Assembly: GCA_037974665.1 (NCBI GenBank)
Contig: CM075775.1
Coordinates: forward strand, 39,024,152 to 39,088,151
DNA from: Ehretia macrophylla
Lineage: Eukaryota; Streptophyta; Magnoliopsida; Boraginales; Ehretiaceae
Length of the DNA: 64,000 nt
Reading direction: 5' to 3'
Part shown: piece after piece, positions 1 through 11,608 of the stretch
How the letters are laid out: every line of letters starts with the position of its first letter
Position numbering within the stretch: the stretch's first letter is position 1
Translations under genes and position numbers: made by a program
The notes under the pieces: generated by a model
Told to the model about the DNA's origin: nothing
Databases searched by the model: none
Seen by the model: only the letters and a program-made list of their open reading frames with translations

Positions 1-650
1 CCTGGTCCCAAGCCCCATGCCCTCGGTTTGCGGGCCCAGCCTCTACGTGAGGCGAAGTTGTCTTGCCCAAGGTGCCACGGCATTCGGTAATAGAAATATG
101 ATGGATTCGGTTGTCTACCTTTTCGCGGCTCACGACGTACGATCCGGGATAAAAAAAACAGCGCAGAAGAAGAAAAGTGTCCTGAAACTAATGAAAACAT
201 TCAATTTTAGGCTGTAAAAATAGGCGCAGTCAAGCAAGCTTGCTGCCCCAGTCATACAGCTCTCGGAGAGCTTTCCAACGGTATGCTGTGTACCGCGTAA
301 TTCCTTACGAGTCAAAAGTTATTGGCTCCGAAGCGACGGAGACCTAGTCCCAAGCCCCACGCCCTCGGTATGCAGGCCCAGCCTCTACGTGAGGCAAAGT
401 TTTCTTGCCTAAGGTGCCACGGCATTCAGTAATAGAAATATGATGGATTGGGTTGTCGTCCTTTTTGCGGCTCACGATGTACGATCCAGGACGGAAAAAC
501 AAAGCAAAAGAAGAAAAATATCCCGAAACTGAAGAAAACGTTCAATTTTGGGCTCTAAAAACAGGCACAACTGAGCAGGCCTGCTGTCCCCATCGTAGAG
601 CACTAAGTGAGATTTCCAACGGCATGTTGTGTGCCGCGTAACTCCTTACG

Positions 651-991
651 GATCAAAAGTTATGGGCACCGGAACGACGGAGACTTGGTCCCAAGCCCCA
701 CAGCCTCGATTTGTGGGCCCAGCCACTACGTGAGGCGAAGTTGTCTTGCCCAAGCTATCATGTAATTCGGTAATAGAAATGTGATAGATTAGGTTGGCGT
801 CCTTTTCGACGCTCACGACATACGTTCCGGGGTGAAAAAACAGCGCAGAAGAAGAAAAGTGTCTGAAAACTGATGAAAACATTCGAATTTGGGCTCCGAA
901 AATAGGCGTAGCAATGCTGGCTTACTGTCCCCGTCGTAGAGCTCTCGGAGAGCTTTCTAACGGTATGTTGTGCGTCGCGTAATTACTTACG
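651..991. repeat. representative satellite monomer (341 bp)
   Basis: One complete unit, GATC to GATC, given as a reference for the family. It is moderately GC-rich compared with the AT-rich LTR elements, and contains many CG dinucleotides and one A-rich stretch near its middle. 341 bp is close to two nucleosome repeat lengths, as in many plant satellites. I saw no similarity between its two halves, so I do not call it an internal dimer. The choice of start is arbitrary. Confidence 0.95.
940..954. repeat. conserved inverted repeat in the satellite monomer
   Basis: AGCTCTCGGAGAGCT has two 7-bp complementary arms around one central base. The element recurs in most monomers of the window, about 35-40 bp before the next GATC. 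Variants usually keep at least 5-6 paired bases, for example with centres TTG (about 23430), TTT (about 25360) or TAAGT (about 5310). A subfamily common after 48 kb has GAGAGAT on the right and so loses the outer pairs. It could form a small hairpin or be a binding site; no function can be read from sequence. Confidence 0.7.
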
Positions 992-2694
992 GATCAAAAG
1001 TTATGGGCACCAGAGCGACGAAGACCTGGTCCCAAGCCTCACGCCTTCGGTTTTCGGGCCCAGCCTCTACGTGAGGCGAAGTTGTCTTGCCCAAGGTGTC
1101 GTGGGATTCAGTAACAGAAATGTGATGGATTAGGTTGTCGTCCTTTTCGCGGCTCATGATGTACGATCCGAGACGGAAAAGCAGCGCAGAAGAAGAAAAG
1201 TTTTCCAAAATTGTTGAAAACGTTCGATTTTGGCATCCTAAAATAGGCGCAGCTAAGCACGCTCACTGCCTCCATTGTAGAGCTCCCGAAAAGCTTTCCA
1301 AGGATATGCTGTGCGCCGCGTAACTCCTTACGGATCAAAAGTTATGGGCACCAGAGCGACGGAGACCTGGTCCCAAGCCCCACGCCCTCGGTTTGCGGGC
1401 CTAGCCTTTACTTGGGGCGAAGTTGTCTTGCCCATGGTGCCGCGACATTCGTTAATAGAAATATGATGGATTAGGTTATCGTACTTTTCGCGGCTCACGA
1501 CGTACGATTTGGGATGAAAAAACAGCGCAAAAGAAGAAAAGTGTCCCGAAACTAATGGAAATGTTCAATTTTGGGCTCCAAAAATAGGCGCAGCCAAGCA
1601 TGCTTGCTGCACCCATCGTAGAGCTCTCAGAGAGCTTTCCAACGGTATGTTGTGCGCCGCGTAACTCTTTACGGATCAAAAGTTATGGGTACCAGAGCGA
1701 AGGAGACCTAGTCCCAAGCCCCACGGCTTCGGTTTACGGGCCCAGCCTCTACGTGAAGCGAAGTTGTCTTGCCCAAGGTGACTTGGGATCTGGTAATATA
1801 AATATCATGAATTATGTTGTCGTCCTTTTCGCAGCTCACGACGTACGATCTGGGACGAAAAAACAGCGCAAAAGAAGAAAAATGTCTCAAAACTAATGAA
1901 AACATTCGATTTTGGGCTCCAAAATAGGCGCAGCCAAGCAGGCTTGCTGCCCCCGTCGTAGAGCTCTCAGAGAGCATTCTAACGGTATGCTGTGCGTCGT
2001 GTAACTCTTTACGGATCAAAAGTTATGGACAACGGAACGACGGACACCTGGTCCCAAGCCCCACGCCCTCAGTTTGCGAGCCCAGCCTCTACGTGAAGCG
2101 AAGTTCTCTTGCCCAAGGTGCTATGGGATTCGGTAATAGAAATGTGATGGATTAGGTTGTCGTCCTTTTCGCGTTCAAGACGTACGATTCGGGAAGGAAA
2201 AATAGTGCAGAAGAAGAAAAATTTTCCAAAACTGATGAAAATGTTTGATTTTGTGAACCGAAAACACACGCAGCCATGCAAGATTGCTACCCCCGACGTA
2301 GAGCTCTCAAAGAGCTTTCCAACGGTATGCTATGCTCCGCGTAACTCCTTACGGATCAAAAGTTATAGACACCGGAGCGACGGAGACCTTGTCCCAAGCC
2401 CCACGCCCTCGGTTTGAAGGCCCGACCTCTACGTGAAGCAAATTTGTCTTGCCCAAGCTGCCGTGGGATTCGGTAATAGAAATGTGATGGATTAGGTTGT
2501 CGTCCTTCTCGCAGCTCACGACATACGATCCGGGACGAAAAAATAGCACAGAAGAAGAAAAGTATCCCGAAACTGATGAAAACGTTCGATTTTGGGCTTA
2601 GAGAATAGAAGCAACCCAGCAGGCTTGCTTGCCCCGTCGTAGAGCTCTTAGAGAGCTTTTCAACAGTGTGTTGTGTGCCGCGTAACTTCGTACG

Positions 2695-2975
2695 GATCAA
2701 AAGTTATGGGCACCAGAGCGACAGTGACCTGGTCCCAAGCCCCACGGCCTCGGTTTGTGGGCCCAGCCTCTACGTGAGGCGAAGTAGGCTTGCCCAAGGT
2801 GACGTACGATCCGGGATTGAAAAATAACGCAGAAGAAGAAAAGTGTCCCAAAACTGATGAAAACGTTCGATTTAGGGCTCCAAAAACAGACGCAGCCAAG
2901 CATGATTGCTACCGCCATCGTAGAGCTCTCAGAGAGCTTTCCAACGGTATGCTATGTACCGCGTAACTCCTTACG
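2695..2975. repeat. short satellite monomer with 60-bp deletion
   Basis: GATC at 2695 to the next GACC at 2976 is 281 bp. The sequence jumps from CCAAGGTGACGT straight to GTACGATCCGGG, losing 60 bp. The 5-bp direct repeat GACGT (2801-2805) stands once at the junction, as expected for slippage or microhomology deletion. The equivalent monomer in the next higher-order copy (7400-7741) is full length, so the deletion is younger than the amplification of the 14-mer. Confidence 0.9.
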
Positions 2976-5022
2976 GACCAAAAGTAATGGACATCGGAGT
3001 GATAGAGACCTGGTCCCAAGCCCTACGCCCTCAGTTTGCAGGCCCAGCCTCTATGTGAAGCGAAGTTGTCTTGCCCAAGGTGCCGTGGGATTCGGTAATA
3101 TAAATGTGATGTATTAGGTTGTCATCCTTTTCGCGGCTCATGACGTATTATCCGGGATAAAAAAATAGCGCAAAAGAAGAAAAGTGTCCCGAAACTAATG
3201 AAAACGTTCGATTCTGGGTTCAGAAAATAGACACTGCTTAGCAGGCTTGCTACTCCTGTAGTAGAGTTCTCGAAGAGCTTTCCAACGTTGTTCTGTGCGC
3301 CGCGTAACTCCTTATGGATCAAAAGCTATGGGCACCGGAGCGACGGAGACTTGGTCCCAAGCCCCACGTCCTCGGTTTGCAGGCCCAGCCTCTACATGTG
3401 GCGAAGTTGTCTTGCCCAATGGGACGTGGAATTCGGTAATAGAAATGTGATGGATTAGGCTGTCGTCCTTTTCGAGGCTTACGACGTACGATCCGGGATG
3501 AAAAAATAGCGCAAAAGAAGAAAAGTGTCTCGAAACTAAAGAAAATGTTTAAATTTTGAGCTCCGAAAATAGGTGTAGCCGAGCAGGCTTGCTGACCCCA
3601 TAGTAGAGCTCTCAGAGAGCTTTCTAACGGTATGCTGTGTACCGTGTAACTCCTTACGGATCAAAAGTTATGGGGACCGGAGCAAAGGAGACCTGGTCCC
3701 AAGCCCCACTCGCTCGGTATGCGGGCCCAGCTACTACATGAGGCAAAGTTGTCTTGCCTAAGTTACCATGGAATTTGGTAATAGAAATGTGATGGATTAG
3801 GTTGTTGTCCTTTTTGCGGCTCACGACGTACGATCCGGGACAGAAAAACAGCACAGAAGAAGAAAAGTGTCCCGAAACTGATGAAAACATTCGAATTTGG
3901 GCTCTGAAAATAGTCGTAACAATGCTGGCTTGCTGCCCCCATTGTAGAGCTCTCCGAGAGTTTTCTAACGGTATGCTGTGCGCCGCATAATTCTTTACGA
4001 ATCAAAAGTTATGGGCACCGGGGCGACGGAGACCTGGTCCCAAGCCCCACGCCTTCGGTTTGTGGGCCCAGCCTCTACGTGAGGCAAAGTTGTCTTGTTC
4101 AAGATGCCGTGGGATTTGGTAATAGAAATGTGATGGATTAGGTCGTCGTCCTTTACGCGGCTCACGACGTGTGATCAGGGACGAAAAAACAGCGTAGTAG
4201 AAGAAAACTGTCCGAAATTGTTGAAAATGTTCGATTTTGGCCTCCTAAAATCGGCGCAGCTGAGCAACCTCGCTACGCCCATCGTAGAGCTCCCGAAAAG
4301 CTTTCCAATGATATGTTGTACGCCGAGTAACGCCTTACAGATCAAAAGTTATAGGCACTGGAGCAACGGAGACCTGGTCCCAAGTCCCACGCCCTCGGTT
4401 TGCGGGCCCAGCCTCTACGTGTGGCGAAGTTGTCTTGCCCATGGTGCCGCAGCATTCGTTAATAGAAATATGATGGATTAGGTTGTCGCCTTTTTCGCCG
4501 CTCACGACATACGATCTGAAACGGAAAAATAGCGAAGAATAAGAAAAATGTCCCGATACTGATGAAAACGTTCAATTTTGGGCTCCAAAAATAGGCGCAG
4601 CCAAGCAAGCTTGCTGCACCCATCCTAGAGCTCTCAGAGAGCTTTCCAACGGTATGCTGTGCGCCGCGTAACTCCTTACAGATCAAAAGTTATGGGCACC
4701 AGAGCGAAGGAGACCTGGTACCAAGCCCCACGGCTTCGGTTTGCAGGCCCAGCCTCTACATGAAGTGAAGTTATCTTGCCCAAGGTGGCTTGGGATCTGG
4801 TAATAGAAATGTGATGGATTATGTTGTTGTCCTTTTCGCGGCTTACGACGTACAATCCGGGACGGAAAAACAGCGCAGAAGAAGAAAAGTATCCCGAAAC
4901 GGATGAAAATGTTCGATTTTGGCCTTAGAAAATAGGCGCAACTGAACATGCTTGCTTCCCCTATCGTAGAGCTCTCGGAGAGCTTTCCAACGGTATGTTG
5001 TGCGCCGCGTAATTCGTTACGA

Positions 5023-7847
5023 ATCAAAAGTTATTGGCTCCGGAGCGACGGAAACCTAGTCCCAAACCCCACGTCCTCGGTTTGCTGGCCCAACCTCTAC
5101 ATGAGGCGAAGTTGTCTTGCCCAAGGTGTCGTGGCATTCGGTATATGATGGATTAGGTTGTCATCCTTTTTGCGGCTCACGACATACGATCCGGGAAGGA
5201 AAAACAGCGCAGAAGAAGAAAAGTATCCTGAAACGGATGAAAATATTCGATTTTCGGCTCCAAAAATAGGTGCAGCCGAGCAGGCTTGCTGCTCCCATCG
5301 TAGAGCTCTAAGTGAGCTTTCCAATGGTATGCTGTGCGTCACGTAACTCTTTATGGATCAAAAGTTATGGGCACCGGAGCGACGGAGACCTGGTCCTAAG
5401 CCCCACGGCCTCGGTTTGCGGGCCCAGCCACTACACGAGGCGAAGTTGTCTTGCCCAAGCTGCCGTGGAATTCGGTAATAGAAATGTGATGGATTAGGTT
5501 GTCGTCCTTTTCGCGGCTCACGACATACGATCCGGGATAGAAAAACAGCGCAGAAGAAGAAAAGTATCCCGAAACTGATGAAAACATTTGAATTTGGGCT
5601 CCGAAAACAGGCACAACAGCACTGGCTTGCTGCCCCAGTCGTAGAGCTCTCGGAGAGCTTTCCAACGGTATGCTGTACGCCGCGTAATTCCTTACCGATC
5701 AAAAGTTATGGGCACCAGAGCGACGGAGACCTGGTCCCAAGCCCTACACCTTCGGTTTGCGGGCCCATCCTCTACGTGAGGCGAAGTTGTCTTGCCCAAG
5801 GTGCCGTGAGATTCGATAATATAAATGTGATGGATTAGGTTGTCGTCCTTTTCGCGGCTCACGACGTATGATCCGGGACAAAAAAATAGCACAGAAGAAG
5901 AGAAGTGTTCTAAAATTGATGAAAATGTTCAATTTAGGGGTCCTAAAATAGGCGCACCAGAGCAAGCTCGCTGCCCCCGTCGTAGAGCTCCCGAAAAGCT
6001 TTCCAACGATATGTTGTGTGCCGTGTAACTCCTTACGGATCAAAAGTTATGGGCACCGGAACGACGGAGACCTGGTCCCAAGCCCTACGCCCTCGGTTTG
6101 TGGGCCCAGCCTCTACGTGAGGCGAAGTTGTCTTGCCCATGGTAACACGGCATTCATTAATAGAAATATGATGGATTAGATTGTCGTCATTTTCGCGGCT
6201 CACGACGTACGATCTGGGACGAAAAAACTGCGCAGAAGAAGAAAAGTATCCCAAAATTGATGAAAACGTTCAATTTTGGGCTCCAAAAATAGGCGCAGCC
6301 AAGCAAGCTTGCTGCACCCGTCGTAGAGCTCTCGGAGAGCTTTTCAACGGTATGTTGTGCGTCGTGTAACTCCTTATGGATCAAAAGTTATGGCCACCGG
6401 AGCCAAGGAGACCTGGTCCCAAGCCCCACGGCTTCGATTTGCGGGGCCAGCCTCTACATGAAGCGAAGTTGTCTTGCTCAAGGTGACTTGGGATCTAGTA
6501 ATAGAAATATCATAGATTATGTTGTCGTCCTTTTCGTGGCTCACGACGTACGATCTGGGACGGAGAAACATGGCAAAAGAAGAAAAGTGTCTCAAAACTG
6601 ATAAAAACGTTCGATTTTGGGCTCCAAAACAGGCGCAGCCGAGCAGGCTTGCTGCCCCTGTCATAGAGCTCTCAGAGAGCATTCTAACGGTATGCTGTGC
6701 GCCGTGTAACTCCTTGCGGATCAATAGTTATGGACACCAGAGCGACGGACACCTGGTCCCAAGCCCCACGCCTTCGGTTTGCGGGCCCAGCCTCTACGTG
6801 AAGCGAAGTTCTCTTGCCCAAGGTGCCGTGGGATTCGGTAATAGAAATGTGATGGATTAGGTTGTCGCCCTTTTCGCATTCAAGACGTACGATCCCGGAC
6901 GGAAAAACAGTGCAGAAGAAGAAAACTGTCCCAAAATTGAAAAAAACTTTCGATTTTGGGATCCAAAAACACGCGCAACCATGCAAGATTGCTGCCCCCA
7001 ACGTAGAGCTCTTAGAAAGCTTTCCAACGGTATGCTGTGTGCTGTGTAACTCCTTATGGATCAAAAGTTATAGACACCGGAGCGACGGAGACCTGGTCCG
7101 TAGCCCCACACCCTCGGTTTGCGAGCTCGGCCTCTACGTGAAGCAAAGTTGTCTTGCCCAAGCTGCCGTGGGATTCGGTAATAGAAATGTGATGGATTAG
7201 GTAGTCGTCCTTCTTGCGGCTCACGACGTACGATCTGGGACAGAAAAATAGCACAGAAGAAGAAAATTGTCCCGAAACTGATGAAAACGTTAGATTTTGG
7301 GCTCAAAGAATAGGCGCAACCAAGCAGGCTTGCTTGCCCCCGTCGTAGAACTCTCGGAGAGCTTTCCAATGGTGTGCTGTGCGCCACGTAACTCCTTACG
7401 AATCAAAAGTTATGAGCACCGGAGCGACGGAGACCGGGTCCCAAGCCCTACGGCCTCGGTTTGTAGTCCCAGCCTCTACGTGAGTTGAAGTAGTCTTGCC
7501 CAAGGTGACATGGGATTCGGTAATAGAAATGTGATGGATTAGGCTGTCGTCATTTTCGCGGCTCACGACGTACGATCCGGGATGGAAAAACAGCGCAGAA
7601 GAATAAAAGTGTCCCAAAACTGATAAAAACGTTAAATTTAGGGCACCGAAAACAGGCGCAGCCAAGCATGCTTGCTGCCCCCGACGTAGAGCTCTTAGAG
7701 AGCTTTTCAACTGTATGCTATGTGTCGCGTAACTCCTTACGGATCAAAAGTAATGGACAACGGAGCGACGGAGACCAGGTCCCAAGCCCCACGCCCTCGG
7801 TTTGTAGGCCCAGCCTCTACGTGAAGCGAAGTTGTCTTGCCCAAGGT
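5023..7847. repeat. higher-order repeat, copy 2 (partial, cut by LTR insertion)
   Basis: The monomers here match copy 1 type by type at an offset of about 4705 bp: ATTGGCTCC (5035), the CCACTAC type (5425), the CTCCCGAAAAGC type (about 5990), the CCCATGGTAACACGGCATTCATTAATAG type (about 6137, quoted in parts), the GACTTGGGATCTAG type (about 6483), the TTCAAGACG type (6879) and the TTGCTTGCCC type (about 7330). The first monomer is 334 bp because seven bases are missing near 5136. The unit stops at 7847 at the retrotransposon border. Confidence 0.75.
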
Positions 7848-9789
7848 TGTCACGCCCCAACCCGGCTTATAGAGGTTAGACTAGGGAGTGATTTAACATT
7901 CAAGTCATATCACATACTTAACCATTTATGAAGATTTAACACTTAACGTTTTGGCCTAAAATCTAAAATTTTCCAGAAAACCGGCAGCATAACGGCTGTA
8001 ATTGGGCTCTTTGGTTTGACCTAATTCTCTAAACGCCTCAAAATTTACCATCTCAAATTCATTTTCAACTAAGATTACTATTTATCATCAATTGAAACGC
8101 CTACTAACTATCTCGATGTTACGTTTGATTAATAACCTAGCATGATACTATGTCTCGTTTGTTTGTTAAACCTCGTTACAAAAATACCTGTTGATCTTAG
8201 CTTAATAGCGAGTACCTGCTTAAGATTTGGTTGGTTCATTTTACTTAGCCCTTACCTAATACTTCATAATCCTATTATAGGTACTAGCAGTAATAATAGC
8301 AAAATGACCATAGTAGTGTCTAGTGTCTGCCTAGTAAATATCAGTACAACCCAAAATTAGACCCCAAATTACAACAGGGGTCTTTTTCATTACAAACATT
8401 GAGCAACATAAAAAGAAATAGTCTTCAAGTAGCATAGTTCACAAATAGCCATAACCACGCAAAGCACATAGGACAGGCAATCACTCCAAGGAATCATCGT
8501 TAGGCACATTGTCCTCAGGTACCTGTTCTTGATCTTCTTCACCTGATATGATAAAAGAGGGTGAGTCCTTATGAACTCAACGAGGGGGAACGAGAAATAG
8601 GTTTTGAAACTCATTTTCCGGTTCAACTTATGAAAATCCTTTTGCAAGCATGAATATAACACAATTAAGTACATAACAATAATATAAAGTAAATGAACAC
8701 AATTACCAGTCTTTCCTTCCCGAGGTCCTCTAGAAACCAAGCGAGAGTACTTATACATATAAAAAAAGGATACGGTGAGCTTTTGCTCTTAGTTGTTACG
8801 GCCGACTTCAAATCATCCCCTTAACACGCCAAGTGGGTGTACTCCGGATGTACCCCGAAATCCTACAACCCAACTCTCCGAGGAAGTCTAGCCCTCAAGC
8901 AAGAGAGGGAATTGGACAATGGTAGTCACGGTTGCACCGGCAAGCCCGATGCCGCCCGGTGTGCGTGAACGCTACCACGCCAGAATGAAAGGTTGCAACC
9001 TTGTATGCAATGCACATTTATGACATTTAATATATCATATTAGGAGGACAACAAAGTAGGTTGCCTCCGGACAGTCATAAGATTGCACATTGACAAGTAA
9101 ACAAGCGAGGCACGAATAGACAAGTAATTTCACTTGAAAAGCATATGGAGTTATATGAACATTAAACGGGCAGCCATGTAACGCACGTAAATCAAGTCAT
9201 ATAACTCAATTCAAAGTCCACGTAATCAAATAATAAGATTATTTAACATGCAACAACATCTACGTGGGCTCGGATGCAAGAAAGGCCTATTTGTCAACAT
9301 GCAACGATCGAAATCACGTTTAGGGCTATAAGGGCAACTACGGGCAGCCTACTAAACATATAATTACACCCAATATTCAAAGGATCAACACTTAGCATGT
9401 TTACCGAGTTGCTAGGGTTTCAATTTCATGCTAACCCGTGCGATTAAGCCCCAAGTCCATTCAAAATCAATCTCAAGCCAAGAATCAATTAATCCAAACA
9501 TCCCCAAGTACTCAAAACAGTCCACACAACATCCCAATACCACAATCCAAAGCAATTAATACCACAAGAGAAGTTACAACAAATTTCTAAGCATATAACT
9601 AAGTGAAACCCTCACTGCAATAGGATCTTCTCTCACAATACATAAGTCAAGCAAACAATCTCCAATTTCAGTAAATAAAATTTCAAATTAAAGCTTAAGA
9701 AGTGAACTAAAATCAGAAACAAACCTTGCATCATTTGGAGTTCGGGTTCAATAGTTATAGCCAAAACAGTGGAACTGCACAAAACTGTC

Positions 9790-10130
9790 CAGATTTGCAC
9801 ACATTTCAATACTTGTCATTTTTGAGGTCTTAGGGTCAAATTTAGCCTTAGTCCATTTCTGACAAAAATGTCCATAACTGAAAAATATAGTAGCACAGAA
9901 AATTTCATGCATTTGGGACATCATTTACTAAGTCAAAACTGGTTCGTTCCACAAGGTCAGTGCATCTGCCAAAACCTGCTTCATTTTTCCAGACTTCCAG
10001 ATTTTGACACATTTTAATGATTTGCCATTTTGAGGACCATAGAATCAAAATTAAGTTTGACCTATTTCTGTGAAAAAATAGTTACCTACCAATTTTCATG
10101 CATTTTCAACATCATTTGCCTAGCCAAACT
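9790..10130 (-). repeat. diverged internal duplication in the LTR (period ~208 bp)
   Basis: Segments starting CAGATTTGCACAC (9790) and CAGATTTTGACAC (9998) are clearly alike over more than 130 bp, including CATTT.TGAGG, GACCTATTTCTG-like and TTTCATGCATTT blocks in the same order. The two parts are well diverged, so the duplication is old and part of the family's LTR. It recurs at 16476-16760, and in reverse orientation at about 44960-45310. Confidence 0.75.
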
Positions 10131-10647
10131 CACCTTGTAATAATAAGACAGAGAGCTGTCACCAAACCTCATTTCATCTATCATCATCCTCAAGCCAAAA
10201 TCTTGCCATGCATGGTTGTAAAAGCTTATGAACACACATATAGCTCAAGTACAGAAGCAAAGACATACATTTAAGAACATGCATGTGGATTTTTGAAGGA
10301 TTTTCAAGAAGTTTTAGCCCTCACCTTAGCAAATCAACAAGAAGACACACAAAACTTGTTGAAGCACAAATTTGTTCTTCTTCCTTGCTTAGCCAAGACA
10401 CCACCCAATTTCTCTCTATTTTTCCTAGCTTAGTGATCAAGTTCTTAGTAGATGCATGTGGTTAGAACAAGAAGAAAATAAATGGAAGCTAGTAGACTCA
10501 CCTAGGCCGAAATGGTGACTCAAAGAGCATGCATGTGTGTTTCTTGCATCCTAGCTCGTTTAATTGAATTTCTTAGCTTCTAGCTTGCCTTGATGAACCA
10601 TGGAATGATGAAGATGAGCTATGGGGTGTATGAACTCAGCCAAAACC

Positions 10648-10714
10648 GAGATTGAGAGAGAAGAATGAGAGGGAGAGAGAGAAATGTGAGGAGAGTGAGA
10701 GAAATGAGAGAAAA
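10648..10714. repeat. GA-rich microsatellite in LTR
   Basis: An imperfect purine tract of GAGA, GGGAGAGAGAG and GAGAGTGAGAG blocks on the plus strand (CT-rich in the sense of the element). The same tract stands at 17304-17370 in the other LTR, and as a CT tract at about 44384-44432 in the plus-oriented LTR fragment, so it is an ancestral LTR component. Confidence 0.85.
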
Positions 10715-11169
10715 TAGAAGCTTTTGCTACTGTTGATTCAAATGTTGGCCTTGGGCATGCAAAAAATCAGATTTGTGTCTCCAAGAAGCACAATTTGAAT
10801 CATCCTAGCATGGGCAAGGAAGCATTGTCGAGATTTGGAAGCTTTTGGGAGGTTTTTGAGATAATTTCTTTATGCATTTGTGTCATAGGATTGTCATAAG
10901 TTGTCTAGAATTAAATTGAATTGAGCAAGCAAGCACAAAACTCATGTGGTGGTCGGCCAAGGCAATAAAAAATCTGATTCTTTGTCATCTTTTGAGCATT
11001 ATTTAATTGTGTGTTGAAAGTGCAAAAAGAATAAAGAATAAAGAATAAGGAATGTCTAGCTTTTTGTGATATTTTGTCTTCTAGTTAGTTGAATAAGTAG
11101 TTTAATAATAGTTAGTGGATTTTGTAGGATTAATTAATGACCTAGTGCTTCGTTCAAGATGCTTTCTTG

Positions 11170-11580
11170 ATTAGCATGAGGGCACGCTTTCTTAGGTCTA
11201 GGGCACGCACTACGAGGTAGGACACGAACTACGAGACAAATGCTCGTTTTCCTAGTAAATGCACGCAACCCTAAATGAATGCACGTAATTCAATGCATGG
11301 CACACAAAACGACACAATTCTTAAACCTGGGTCAAGGCACGCAAATCTAGATTATGGCACACGAAACGAGGTATCGCACACAAATCGTGGTCTCGCACGT
11401 AATTCAAGGTCAGGACACGTATATCTAGGTATGCAGTATATCAAGGATTAGGGCACACAATTCTAAGTCAAGGCACGTATGACGAAGCATGCGCAAAAAT
11501 AAAGACAGGACACACAATCCAAGATCAGTCATATAATTCTAGGTCTAAGGTACGTAAATCGAGGTAACACACGTTATTCG
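11170..11580 (-). repeat. degenerate ~20-bp minisatellite near the LTR 5' end
   Basis: About twenty loosely repeated modules of the form GGCACGYAAATCNAGG, GGACACGTATATCTAGG and GGCACACAATTCTAAG follow one another at a spacing of about 18-22 bp. In the sense of the element this lies in the first 430 bp of the LTR (U3). Copies stand at about 17827-18240 and, shorter, at about 43705-43915 and 35350-35455. The differing lengths among LTR copies suggest expansion and contraction of the modules. Confidence 0.75.
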
Positions 11581-11595
11581 GGGTCGGGCCTCACA

Positions 11596-11608
11596 TCCTC
11601 CCCTCCTT
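11596..11608 (-). other. polypurine tract (PPT)
   Basis: Minus strand AAGGAGGGGAGGA lies immediately before the TGTGAGG start of the 3' LTR. Plus-strand priming site position and composition are typical of Ty3/gypsy elements. An identical tract lies at 18253-18265, before the other LTR. Confidence 0.9.

Larger units (their letters stand above)
311..5022. repeat. higher-order repeat, copy 1 (14 monomers, ~4.7 kb)
   Basis: Monomer types occur in a fixed order that restarts 4705-4712 bp later. Diagnostic types include ATTGGCTCC after the GATC motif (311, again 5023), CCAGCCACTACGTGAGG (about 724), CTCCCGAAAAGC (about 1290), CCCATGGTGCCGCG with ATTCGTTAATAG (about 1430), GACTTGGGATCTGG (about 1780) and CGTTCAAGACG with ATGCAAGATTGC (about 2172, 2275). 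Within the unit, the types at 651-2013 recur in diverged form at about 3660-5020, so the 14-mer itself contains an older duplication. The type order is read by eye; boundaries are arbitrary. Confidence 0.75.
1..7847. repeat. 341-bp satellite array, block 1
   Basis: About 23 head-to-tail monomers, all in the same orientation, with a modal length of 341 bp measured from GATC to GATC. The block starts mid-monomer at the window edge and ends where an LTR inserts just after CCCAAGGT. Landmarks of each monomer in order are TTACGGATCAAAAG, a GCCCCACGCCCTCGG segment, GTTGTCTTGCCCAAGG, GGTAATAGAAATGTGATGG, GGCTCACGACGTACGATCC, an A-rich GAAAAACAGCGCAGAAGAAG stretch, GTTCGATTTTGGGC and the dyad AGCTCTCGGAGAGCT. 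Neighbouring monomers differ visibly, but types recur in order every 14 monomers. No gene is present; short ORFs in all frames are chance openings. Confidence 0.97.
7848..11595 (-). mobile_element. 3' LTR of the composite element (3748 bp)
   Basis: Plus-strand start TGTCACGCCCC and end GGGCCTCACA give a near-perfect terminal inverted repeat (TGTCACGCCC versus TGTGAGGCCC). It aligns along its whole length with 14533-18252, with scattered substitutions and a few indels. Relative to that copy it lacks about 18 bp near 10078, between runs of A; the related LTR at 43696-46622 has sequence at this spot, so the loss is in this copy. ORFs inside it, such as a 122-codon one on the minus strand (8758-8390), recur only because the LTR is repeated and resemble no known protein. 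Confidence 0.9.

Noticed and set aside
951..966. Possible CENP-B-box-like sequence: the reverse complement of CTTTCCAACGG gives CCGTTGGAAAG.
   Set aside because: Nine bases (CGTTGGAAA) agree with the mammalian CENP-B box, but the essential TTCG and CGGG parts are absent, and plants lack a proven CENP-B that binds such a box. Probably coincidence.
5158..5346. Recurring 62-codon plus-strand frame beginning MSSF in many monomers.
   Set aside because: The same position of each monomer yields it wherever no stop mutation has occurred. Substitutions do not favour synonymous changes as far as I can see, and there is no promoter or partner context.
1..7847. CRISPR-like array of regularly spaced repeats.
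   Set aside because: The whole 341-bp unit is repeated with no unique spacers, and the context is eukaryotic retrotransposons.
8390..8758. 122-codon minus-strand frame in the LTR, recurring in shorter form at 15075-15359.
   Set aside because: It lies in the LTR transcript region, is conserved only because the LTRs are copies, and resembles no gag, pol or host protein. LTRs normally do not code.
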